From: an uncultured Kangiella sp.
GTDB taxonomy: Bacteria > Pseudomonadota > Gammaproteobacteria > Enterobacterales > DSM-103792
Reading direction: 5' to 3'
Assembly: GCA_946481205.1 (NCBI GenBank)
Contig: CAMLNB010000073.1
Coordinates: 1 to 14,813 of the forward strand
DNA length: 14,813 nt
The translations under genes were made by a program, and so were the position numbers. How positions within the stretch are numbered: the stretch's first letter is position 1; the number at the start of each line of letters is the position of its first letter. The notes under the pieces were generated by a model. It made no database searches. It was not told the origin of the DNA and saw only the letters and a list, made by a program, of their open reading frames with translations. Of this stretch, positions 7,396 to 13,703 are shown piece by piece.

Positions 7396-8793
7396 ATGTT
7401 GTTCAGAAAGGCAAAAGCAGTTGCCAGAAACGTGATGCTTATTGGCGGTTCCATCTGTGCACTAACGGGCGCCGGAGCTCAGGCGGCTACCTTGGACTTG
7501 CTGGTCCTCTATGACAATTACACAAAAAATTACTTCAGCGGCGATCCCCAAACGGCGATGGCCAACTGGGTAAGCCAGATGAACGCGGCGTATCGCGATA
7601 GCCAGGTCGATATCCAGTTACGGTTGGTGGGCGTTCGCCCAAGCAGTGTTGGTGGTGCTGATATGGGCGCCATTCTGGGGAATCTCCGGGTGGATAGCGC
7701 GGCCATTGCCTTGCGTGATCAGTTGGGTGCGGATTTTGTCTCGTATGTCCATGAACGAGGGGCGTGCGGTGTCGGTTATGTGGCGGTCGACAAGAACTGG
7801 ACTTGGAACGTAACCGGACCCAACTGCGGTCCCATGGTTATGGCCCATGAATTGGGTCATAACATGGGTCTGAATCACTCGCGCAAACAAGGGGATACCA
7901 GCGGCGCCCGGTTCCGTTACGGCGTGGGTTACGGCGTACAAAATACCTTTGTTGACATCATGGCGTATGAGGGTGTGTTCAACACCACTCGCGTTAATAA
8001 ATTCTCCAATCCCAACCTGGTTTGTCGTGGCTTGCCTTGTGGTATTCCGGTTGGACAGCCAGAAGAGGCTTACGGTGCGCTGGCGATTCACAATGTTCGT
8101 GATGAAATGGCCGGGTTTCGCCCGACAGCGGGTACATCGGGCTCCGTGACCTTGGCGCAGGATTGCAATTTCGCCGGCTACAACGTAGGCCTCGGTGTTG
8201 GAAACTACACACTCAGCCAGTTGCAGGCGCGCGGTATCAATAATGATGATATTTCGTCTCTTCGTGTGCAGTCGGGTTACACGGTGACGCTGTACCAGGA
8301 TGACAATTTCGGCGGCAGTTCGATTGCCAAAACCGCTGATGACAGTTGCTTGGTCGACGATGGTTGGAACGATGCCGTCAGTTCGGTGCGGGTTGCGGCC
8401 GTGGGAGCCGGCTTTAGCGTGACAATCCAGGCGGAAAACTATTTTTCGATGTCTGGCATTCAAACCGAAGCGACGACCGACGCGGGCGGTGGCCAGAATG
8501 TTGGCTGGATCGATGCCAATGATTGGATGGCCTACAGCAGCGTAACCATTCCGACTTCCGGAACCTACACGGTGGAATATCGTGTCGCCAGCCAGAGTGG
8601 TGGTGGCCGGCTGTCGTTGGATCTGAATGGTGGCGCAATTGTTTTGGGTGAATTGTCGCTTCCCTCAACAGGCGGCTGGCAGAACTGGACCACGGTTTCC
8701 CACACGGTCAACATCAACGCCGGTACCTACAATCTCGGCGTGTTCGCCAAGACCGGGGGATGGAATCTCAACTGGATTCGTATCAGGCGCTAA
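7396..8793 (+). CDS. Secreted metzincin metalloprotease (M12B/M72-like) with beta/gamma-crystallin and CBM6 modules
   Basis: The 465-residue protein has a signal peptide (cleavage near AQA, about residue 30) and then moves straight into the catalytic fold (TLDLLVLYDNYTKNYF). The zinc motif HELGHNMGLNH (H151, E152, H155, H161) and a downstream Met-turn DIMAY (M189) mark a metzincin of the reprolysin or peptidyl-Asp endopeptidase type. No propeptide lies between signal and catalytic domain, which is unusual for this clan. Residues 250-334 form a beta/gamma-crystallin unit with NDDISS (283-288) and NDAVSS (325-330). Residues 342-465 form a CBM6-like module nearly matching the chitinase one. GGAG eight bases before the ATG at 7396 supports the start; the frame is open further upstream and an ATG at 7378 is less likely. 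The next gene may supply the missing prodomain. Confidence 0.92.
   Translation: MLFRKAKAVARNVMLIGGSICALTGAGAQAATLDLLVLYDNYTKNYFSGDPQTAMANWVSQMNAAYRDSQVDIQLRLVGVRPSSVGGADMGAILGNLRVDSAAIALRDQLGADFVSYVHERGACGVGYVAVDKNWTWNVTGPNCGPMVMAHELGHNMGLNHSRKQGDTSGARFRYGVGYGVQNTFVDIMAYEGVFNTTRVNKFSNPNLVCRGLPCGIPVGQPEEAYGALAIHNVRDEMAGFRPTAGTSGSVTLAQDCNFAGYNVGLGVGNYTLSQLQARGINNDDISSLRVQSGYTVTLYQDDNFGGSSIAKTADDSCLVDDGWNDAVSSVRVAAVGAGFSVTIQAENYFSMSGIQTEATTDAGGGQNVGWIDANDWMAYSSVTIPTSGTYTVEYRVASQSGGGRLSLDLNGGAIVLGELSLPSTGGWQNWTTVSHTVNINAGTYNLGVFAKTGGWNLNWIRIRR
8164..8790 (+). repeat. Copy B of the crystallin-CBM6 cassette
   Basis: This part of the protease gene encodes the CNFAGY-to-end modules and matches 5186-5809 on the opposite strand. 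The shared blocks at protein level include TADDSCLVDD, LSLDLNGGAI, GGWQNWTTVSHTV and INAGTYN. Confidence 0.8.
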
Positions 8794-8817
8794 AGCAGAG
8801 CGGTTGCTGTGATCTCG

Positions 8818-8849
8818 GCCGGTACCCGCGCGGTTGGCGCGGTACCGGC
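8818..8849 (+). promoter_or_regulatory. Strong intercistronic hairpin
   Basis: GCCGGTACC (8818-8826) plus GCGC (8828-8831) pair with GCGC (8837-8840) plus GGTACCGGC (8841-8849), giving 13 base pairs with one bulged C and a GGTTG loop. It sits in the 85-base gap between the protease stop and the next start. No T-run follows, so it is more likely an RNA stability or processing element, or a partial terminator setting protease-to-partner ratio, than a full terminator. Confidence 0.6.
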
Positions 8850-8878
8850 AAACATTTCAATGCACTCGGGATATCGCC

Positions 8879-9622
8879 ATGAACAAGTATCACTATCTCT
8901 GCCTTGTGGTTGTGGTTGTGGTTGTGGTGACAGGTGTTGCTGTCGTCGGCTACTGGAAGCCCTATCATGAGCAGGCATCGGCAGACGATACCGCACACCC
9001 CGAAACTGCTTTGGCTGTCAGATCTGATGCAGCGCACCTACCCGGTAGCGCGCAATCGCTGGCATCATTAAAAGAGGAACAGGCTGTTCCAGCGATTCTG
9101 CAGGACAGGATGGATGCCATTCGGATGCGGCGTCCGCATCTGGCTATTGATGCCTCCATGTTACAAGCCAAAGTCGCGCAGCCTGCCGCTTGGTCAAAGG
9201 CCGATAGCACGCCCACGCATCTACCGTTGAAGCCGGAAGAGTTTACCGATGGCAGGCATTTCGTTGCCATTGATGATCTGAAAATTGAAACATTGGTCCC
9301 CGGTGATGTTGTCGAAATCACCATTCCAGATACCAATAACACCCACGAGTTGACAATCGACAACGTGGAGAAACATGACTACGCCAGCATTACCTGGCAT
9401 GGACATATCGCTGGCAGTGATGGGCAAACCTACAGTGGCAGTATCACCCGCGGCGACGTGTTGACTGTGGCAGGATTTGACACGCCTGACGGCCATTATG
9501 TGTTGCAAGGTCACGGCAAGGATGGCTGGATTGCCGCCAGCGCGTTGTTGTTCAAAGAGCACATGGACCCAATCCGACCAGAAGACGTGTTAAAAGCCGA
9601 AGGTATAGCCGGCACACCGTGA
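8879..9622 (+). CDS. Membrane-anchored protein with protease-prodomain-like domain
   Basis: The 247-residue protein has one N-terminal hydrophobic segment (residues 7-25, including eight valines in a row) with a polar MNKYHY start. It is therefore probably a signal anchor with the rest in the periplasm. Residues 35-115 look like a linker with a helical stretch. Residues 128-225 read like the N-terminal prodomain of secreted metzincin proteases: a GDVVEITIP strand, ELTIDNVEKHDYASITWHGH, then GDVLTVAGF and GHYVLQG. This resemblance is from memory, not a search. The upstream protease lacks such a prodomain, so a trans-acting foldase or inhibitor is a reasonable inference. The only cysteine is in the membrane segment, so a cysteine switch is excluded. 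GGGA about seven bases upstream supports the ATG at 8879. It is probably co-transcribed with the protease. Confidence 0.8.
   Translation: MNKYHYLCLVVVVVVVVTGVAVVGYWKPYHEQASADDTAHPETALAVRSDAAHLPGSAQSLASLKEEQAVPAILQDRMDAIRMRRPHLAIDASMLQAKVAQPAAWSKADSTPTHLPLKPEEFTDGRHFVAIDDLKIETLVPGDVVEITIPDTNNTHELTIDNVEKHDYASITWHGHIAGSDGQTYSGSITRGDVLTVAGFDTPDGHYVLQGHGKDGWIAASALLFKEHMDPIRPEDVLKAEGIAGTP
8905..8928 (+). repeat. Four tandem TGTGGT hexamers inside the membrane-anchor codons
   Basis: Four perfect copies of TGTGGT encode the valine run of the anchor segment. Gain or loss of a unit would keep the frame and change the hydrophobic helix by two valines. Confidence 0.85.
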
Positions 9623-9657
9623 TATCGCCTTCAGGACAGGGCTTGAAACTGACGGAA

Positions 9658-9682
9658 TTGAGCAAGCGTTTGCTCTGCTCAA
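9658..9682. repeat. Competing small hairpins
   Basis: GAGCAA (9660-9665) GCGT TTGCTC (9670-9675) is a perfect stem-loop. It overlaps an alternative pairing, TTGAGCA (9658-9664) with TGCTCAA (9676-9682). It lies 35 bases after the prodomain-like gene. Confidence 0.45.
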
Positions 9683-9683
9683 C

Positions 9684-9727
9684 GGACAAGTAATGTGCAC
9701 TGCGCTCGATGCGCGCATTACTTGTCC
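9684..9727. terminator. Large hairpin downstream of the prodomain-like gene (no U-tract)
   Basis: GGACAAGTAATG (9684-9695) and CATTACTTGTCC (9716-9727) pair perfectly over 12 bp. The stem extends inward by one wobble pair and two G-C pairs, leaving a 14-base loop. No T-run follows. It is the strongest candidate for the 3' boundary of the protease operon transcript, alone or with the smaller hairpin just before it. A 39-codon hydrophobic frame at 9709-9828 has no ribosome-binding site and is not called. Confidence 0.5.
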
Positions 9728-9891
9728 CGCTTCTGGTTTCGATTTTCACGATTGAATCGCCGCTGCACAGTTTTCCTGTGCTCGGCGCGCTGCTTTCCGC
9801 ACTGTTGCTGATGTCGCCGGCATTCTGAAAACGGTGGCGTCACGTATTAACGTTGCTCTGACGCTCAGCTGTCCGCGCTATGTGGCGGACT

Positions 9892-10431
9892 TCAAGGCAG
9901 CGAGTACTCCAGCGTGTAAAAGTGCTTGCCTTCGACGATATCAATCAACAAGCGACCCGTGATGCCAGTGAGCTGGTCCGTGCCGGAGTCGGGCACAATG
10001 CGGATTTCCAGTGAGGGCTCACCGCGCGTCATGGTGCCGCTGTGCTGCAGGGCAAAGCTGCCACTGCGGCCTTGCAGTGTACCGGTTACCCGCTCCATGG
10101 CGACGTAGCCTGCTGAACCTTTCACGTCGGTCATCATCGTGAGCATCTGGCCTTTACCGGTGGCATTCAGATCGCCATGAAATGTTTTCTGCAAATTCAT
10201 GCGCCCCACGCTGGCATCACCCACCTCGGGTTCTGCAGTCATCGGTACCATTTTCACCTCAAAATGGCCTTTCACCTTGTTGATCACGCGTTCGTCTCCT
10301 GCTGATGTGAATGGTGTTGTTGCCGTAGAGGGCGCATTAATCTGTGTACAGCCGGCAAGCGTCAGCAGCAGGCCGCCGATTATGCTGCAGAGACGGCGAA
10401 CCCTGTCGTGCCCATTTGCGGGGAAGATCAT
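9892..10431 (-). CDS. DUF3224 family lipoprotein
   Basis: The 179-residue protein starts with a lipoprotein signal peptide whose lipobox LAGC places the lipidated cysteine at C28. It is followed by a linker and a DUF3224 domain (about 50-178). Recognisable blocks are FEVKMVPMT, GKGQMLTMMTDVKGSAGYVAM, GRSGSFALQHSGTM and LTGITGRLLIDI. Family members are small beta-barrel proteins related to the allene oxide cyclase-like fold and have no settled function; most are cytosolic, so the lipoprotein form is a variant. The frame extends to 10536, but GGAGAGG just upstream and the signal-peptide shape support 10431. The residue after the cysteine is T, not D, so outer-membrane sorting is expected. A short GTCCGC/GCGGAC hairpin (9871-9890) follows the stop. 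It is divergent from an AraC-type regulator. Confidence 0.85.
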   Translation of the reverse strand: MIFPANGHDRVRRLCSIIGGLLLTLAGCTQINAPSTATTPFTSAGDERVINKVKGHFEVKMVPMTAEPEVGDASVGRMNLQKTFHGDLNATGKGQMLTMMTDVKGSAGYVAMERVTGTLQGRSGSFALQHSGTMTRGEPSLEIRIVPDSGTDQLTGITGRLLIDIVEGKHFYTLEYSLP

Positions 10432-10495
10432 CTTGCCTCTCCGTTGGTGATTGGCAGCGGTGCGCGTTAGCATTGGTGCCGCTGACCCGAGTTCT

Positions 10496-10511
10496 GCAGC
10501 ACAGGTGCTGC
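10496..10511. promoter_or_regulatory. Candidate operator: 7-2-7 palindrome in a divergent promoter
   Basis: GCAGCAC (10496-10502), AG, GTGCTGC (10505-10511) form a perfect dyad midway between the lipoprotein and AraC-type starts. It lies just upstream of the proposed AraC promoter, where an autoregulatory or shared site would be expected. Confidence 0.35.
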
Positions 10512-10521
10512 GATGGGTCGA

Positions 10522-10551
10522 TTGTGTCAGGACCACGCCGCCGAGTATTGT
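10522..10551 (+). promoter_or_regulatory. Candidate sigma70-type promoter for the AraC-type gene
   Basis: TTGTGT (10522-10527) and TATTGT (10546-10551) are spaced by 18 bases and would start transcription about 10-12 bases before the ATG at 10570. Both hexamers are only partial matches. Confidence 0.3.
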
Positions 10552-10569
10552 AAAAACGCGACATCAACC

Positions 10570-11376
10570 ATGACAAGCCGAGCCTCTGCCACCCCACCTC
10601 GCGGTATTCTGCATAGCGAACCGGTCGCTGGACGTCATGTTCGGTTGTTGCCCGCCGCTGATCTCGGTGGCTTTGTCGAACACTTCTGGTGGGTCAGTTG
10701 GGAGTTGGCGGATTCTCCGGCTCGCATCGTAGAAACATTGCCTCACCCATCCGTGCACATGGTTTTCGAGCGGGACAAAACCGCCGAGCTGGTTGGCATA
10801 CACCGTGGCCGGTTCAGTCGCACGCTGGCTGGCAATGGCGAAGTCTTTGGCGTGAAATTCCGTCCGGGCGGCTTTTATCCATTTTGGCTACGGCCGATTG
10901 TACAGTTGGTGGACAAGCGCTTGTCGTTGGCGGAGGCGTTTGGCCTCGATGGCAAGCACTTGGCCGACGCTGTTGCCAATGCGGTCTCGGACGAGTTATG
11001 CATGGGGCAGGTGGAGACCTTCCTCCGTAACCGACTGCCCGACCCGGACAGCAATGTTGCGCTGGTCGACCGCATTGTTGAACGCGTGCGTGCCGACCGA
11101 AGCGTGATCAAAGTGGAGCAGTTGACGGATGAGTTTGCGCTCAGCGCAAGGATGTTGCAGCGATTGTTCCAGCGTTATGTCGGCATCAGCCCCAAATGGA
11201 TGATCCAACGCTATCGGCTGCATGAAGCACTGGCGCAACTGGCCTCGGTGGTCGATCCAGACTGGCCCAGCTTTGCCTTGGCACTCGGTTACAGTGATCA
11301 GGCGCATTTTATCCGTGACTTCAAAACCCTCGTTGGCAAGACTCCAGTCAACTATTGGAAATCCCATCGGCGCTGA
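10570..11376 (+). CDS. AraC-family transcriptional regulator with DUF6597-like N-terminal domain
   Basis: The 268-residue protein has an N-terminal sensing domain (about 12-135) of the DUF6597 type: LPAADLGGFVEHFWWVSWE, ETLPHPSVHMVFE, GRFSRTL and GVKFRPGGFYPF. It is followed by an AraC-type helix-turn-helix pair at about 180-265 (LSARMLQRLFQRYVGISPKW, then ALALGYSDQAHFIRDFKTLV and the closing GKTPVNYW). It should be a cytoplasmic one-component regulator; the ligand is unknown. No good Shine-Dalgarno precedes 10570. An in-frame ATG at 10513 is possible, but family length and the candidate promoter favour 10570. The neighbouring divergent lipoprotein gene is the natural first target to suspect. 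Its stop is five bases from the stop of the convergent serine hydrolase gene. Confidence 0.9.
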   Translation: MTSRASATPPRGILHSEPVAGRHVRLLPAADLGGFVEHFWWVSWELADSPARIVETLPHPSVHMVFERDKTAELVGIHRGRFSRTLAGNGEVFGVKFRPGGFYPFWLRPIVQLVDKRLSLAEAFGLDGKHLADAVANAVSDELCMGQVETFLRNRLPDPDSNVALVDRIVERVRADRSVIKVEQLTDEFALSARMLQRLFQRYVGISPKWMIQRYRLHEALAQLASVVDPDWPSFALALGYSDQAHFIRDFKTLVGKTPVNYWKSHRR

Positions 11377-11381
11377 GCATT

Positions 11382-12494
11382 TCATGGCTCCGACGCGTTC
11401 TTGGCGGCTTCTGCTGGTTTCAGCCGCGCACCGTGCATCATCCTGATCACTTTATAAAGATCGCCATCATTGAAGCGATAGTCCTGCTCGGTGTTGACTC
11501 GGTGCACCATCACCAGCTTGTGTTTGGGATAAATGCCGAGCATGTGCACGCCAGCGCCGGTGTGATAGAACGACGGCGGTTCGTTAGGGGCGTCTGGCAC
11601 CACCACACCCCAGAGCATGCCATAACCCAGGCCATATTCCGGCTCAGTCATGGAGTACGCCTGTGTGCTGCGGGTGATCCAGTCTTCTGGAATCAGCTGC
11701 CTGCCTTGCCAGCGACCGCCATTGAGAAACAGTTGACCATACAGCGCCAGATCATGGGCAGACATCCGAAAATGGTAAGCCGGATACTGTGAACGATCCG
11801 TTTCATATGCATAGAAGCCATCATTGTCACCAGTGGGCAGCGGCTGATCCGCTGACCACGTCGTGATCGTGTTGTTAAAGTCGAGCATGCCAAGCGGCGT
11901 GGCAATCTCGCGATAGAAAGCATCAAAAATGCGCTTTCCGCTCAGCTTTTCGTAGATATGGCCAGCGGCATTGAAATCCCAGTTGTTGTAGTAATAGAAC
12001 GTGCCAGGAGCATGACTGCCGCGAGCCGGGCGCTGCTGTACCATCGACTCGGCTTCGGCTGCAGCGGGTAAATACACCCCGGATCGGGATTGCAGCAGAT
12101 CGACTAGCCGTGCGCGCTTTTCGCTGGGTGTCAGTGGCGAGGCTCTGTCATCCACATTCAATTCGGCTAGCGTTTGCTGCAAATCCACTGTTGCGCGGCC
12201 GGTCTGCACGCCATAGAGCGAGCTGAGCAGCGCTTTCCGCATGGAGTGCACCAGCAGCTTTTGCCGGATATTGCCCCATTGATGAAACACGTTCCCGTCA
12301 TGTAACAGCAGCAAGGCGCTGGATCCAGACTGTGCCAGAAAAGCATCAAGCGCCTGCAGTTTCTCGGCCGAGTAGCCAGCTTCGTTCGGGGTAATCCGAA
12401 CGAAACGATCAGACTTCTGTTGTCCATCCTGAGCCTTTGCGATGGAGGAGGCTAAGGCAAGCAGGCCGAGAAGAATGTAATTCATGTCCTTCAC
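11382..12494 (-). CDS. Serine hydrolase of the beta-lactamase (class C/PBP-like) family, GTG start
   Basis: The 370-residue product has a signal peptide (NYILLGLLALASSIAKAQ, cleavage near residue 21) and the three active-site motifs of the penicillin-recognising serine hydrolases. These are S84-M-R-K87, Y169-N-N in FYYYNNWDFN, and H311-T-G in YHTGAGVHML. This set, with HTG replacing KTG, is typical of esterase-like or D-aminopeptidase-like members rather than true beta-lactamases. It should act in the periplasm or outside the cell. For the start, AGGGAG lies seven bases upstream of a GTG at 12494, while the ATG codons at 12512 and 12485 have no well-spaced site. The signal peptide is intact from GTG. 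Substrate unknown; resistance should not be assumed. Confidence 0.9.
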   Translation of the reverse strand: MKDMNYILLGLLALASSIAKAQDGQQKSDRFVRITPNEAGYSAEKLQALDAFLAQSGSSALLLLHDGNVFHQWGNIRQKLLVHSMRKALLSSLYGVQTGRATVDLQQTLAELNVDDRASPLTPSEKRARLVDLLQSRSGVYLPAAAEAESMVQQRPARGSHAPGTFYYYNNWDFNAAGHIYEKLSGKRIFDAFYREIATPLGMLDFNNTITTWSADQPLPTGDNDGFYAYETDRSQYPAYHFRMSAHDLALYGQLFLNGGRWQGRQLIPEDWITRSTQAYSMTEPEYGLGYGMLWGVVVPDAPNEPPSFYHTGAGVHMLGIYPKHKLVMVHRVNTEQDYRFNDGDLYKVIRMMHGARLKPAEAAKNASEP

Positions 12495-13091
12495 GGGTAG
12501 TCTCCCTATCATGCCTACGGTTACGCTAAGCTAATTGCATCTACATTGGCTGATGTAAAGTATGAAATCTACCCTTCGAGTTTTCATTCTTTGTTGGAGA
12601 AACTAAAGGGGTTATCATGGCAGAGCAACTGAGTTTACTCCAGACGCAGCTATGGACGGCCCTTCGGTTGCCATTCCGTGCCTTGGCTGGGTAATTATTT
12701 GAGCTTTTGTGTTTATGGTGGTTGGGCGCCAAATTGAGGATTGTTACGAGTTTCAGTTGTATGCCACATTCTTTATTGGGAGTGGCATCGTTGCGTTTCT
12801 GATTTCATTTATTGGTGGTTTCGTTGAATGGGACAAGAAAGGTGGAAGACGTTAGTGGGTAAGTTCAGCCTATCTTTTTGTGCTGTTTTCCTACTTTTTG
12901 TTTTTATCACTAATGCGAGATTTTGGTGAGATTGTATTGCTTGGGGAGAATGGAGTCCCTTGTCTTGGCATAGAGACATGCTGCGAAGACGTTCGTTGTC
13001 CTGTGCAATATGTTTTTTGCACACTTTTACTGGAAGTGAATCATCTCGCAGCAGCGGCGGTGGTTCCAGGTGAAAAACGGAATAGATTTGC
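12495..13091. other. AT-rich stretch with broken small frames
   Basis: The right-facing side of the serine hydrolase promoter lies here, with a TACAT/ATGTA dyad at 12542-12557. A 25-codon plus-strand frame at 12617-12694 has a good AAAGGGG site but no recognisable product. The interrupted two-helix frame at 12652-12855 is listed separately. Beyond it, a GTG-started plus frame (12880-13095) begins with a hydrophobic segment and continues with many cysteines; I do not recognise it and cannot support it as a gene. Confidence 0.5.
12652..12855 (+). pseudogene. Possible small two-helix membrane protein interrupted by TGA
   Basis: In one frame, MDGPSVAIPCLGWVII is followed by a TGA (12700-12702), then AFVFMVVGRQIEDCYEF and a second hydrophobic segment (LYATFFIGSGIVAFLISF), ending in VEWDKKGGRR and TAG. 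Read through the TGA, this makes a 67-residue protein with two helices joined by a short polar loop and a basic tail. The TGA falls inside the first helix. It may be a point-mutated gene, or translation may start at the GTG at 12709 or ATG at 12715 to give a one-helix peptide. No clear ribosome-binding site precedes any of these starts, and the family is not recognised. Confidence 0.3.
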
Positions 13092-13703
13092 TTAACTCTT
13101 CCCTGAGGCAAAGAACATCAAATAGACCAAACGTCCGTTCTCAGGCTCATCGCCAAAACATTCTCCTGCCGTATGCCACAGCCAAGGACGCAGTAGAACT
13201 AGACGATTAAAGCGCATGGGCACCCTCATGGTAAGCTCCCACTTGGAGTCATCAGTAGAGTCTCGATCCAATAGGTCTGATACCCATTGCTTAGCAGAGG
13301 GAGCCCCAAATTTCTCGAGTGACTCCTTATCACTATAAGGTGCCCGTTCCGTATTCGTCGGGATATGGCGGAAAAACTCTGTGCCACCTCTGCAGTCCTC
13401 TGGCTTGCTCAGATACAAAATGCCAGACCAGTGCGAAGCATCAACATGCACTTTAGCTGTACCAATGTCAGATGCCAGTGCAATCCTGCACTTTCCATGT
13501 GCTTGGTTATGGGTCATGGGTATCAAAGGCTCACCCACCAATCGTGAGACAGCATTATTTAAACCATCGAAATTTATACGTTCTGCTGAGTTTCGCCCGG
13601 GATACATCGCTTGTACTTCGGGATAATTCAAACGAAGCGCTGCGTTCCGCAGGACGTAAGGGTCATCCAGGAAATCATCGACTACAATTAACGAAGTAGG
13701 CAT
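13092..13703 (-). CDS. DUF6445 family protein, 2-oxoglutarate/Fe(II) oxygenase-like
   Basis: This 203-residue protein begins VVDDFLDDPYVLRNAAL and has the blocks MYPGRNS, KVHVDASHWSGILYLS, GGTEFFRH, VPMRFNRLVLLRPWLWHTAG and RLVYLMFF. These fit the DUF6445 group. H86-x-D88 and H177 provide the HxD...H facial triad expected for an Fe(II) enzyme, and R191 could bind the 2-oxoglutarate carboxylate. No signal peptide is present, so it should be cytosolic. Family members often lie near tryptophan halogenase-like and TonB-receptor genes in gammaproteobacteria, but none is seen here. The stop is TAA at 13092-13094. The start has only a weak ribosome-binding site, with TATATA about 15 bases upstream. 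It appears as a lone gene in low-GC DNA, so horizontal gain or an orphaned cluster remnant is possible. Substrate unknown. Confidence 0.8.
   Translation of the reverse strand: MPTSLIVVDDFLDDPYVLRNAALRLNYPEVQAMYPGRNSAERINFDGLNNAVSRLVGEPLIPMTHNQAHGKCRIALASDIGTAKVHVDASHWSGILYLSKPEDCRGGTEFFRHIPTNTERAPYSDKESLEKFGAPSAKQWVSDLLDRDSTDDSKWELTMRVPMRFNRLVLLRPWLWHTAGECFGDEPENGRLVYLMFFASGKS

Noticed and set aside
7618..8463. Minus-strand 281-codon open frame
   Set aside because: It is a shadow of the metalloprotease gene with no domain signal.
9552..9749. 65-codon minus-strand frame
   Set aside because: Half of it is antisense to the prodomain-like gene and the rest covers hairpins; no domain or ribosome-binding site supports it.
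9709..9828. 39-codon hydrophobic plus-strand frame downstream of the prodomain-like gene
   Set aside because: It has no ribosome-binding site, starts inside a hairpin loop and has no recognisable family.
11382..12494. Antibiotic-resistance beta-lactamase
   Set aside because: The SxxK, YxN and HTG set fits the wide family of serine esterases and peptidases; nothing points to beta-lactam hydrolysis.
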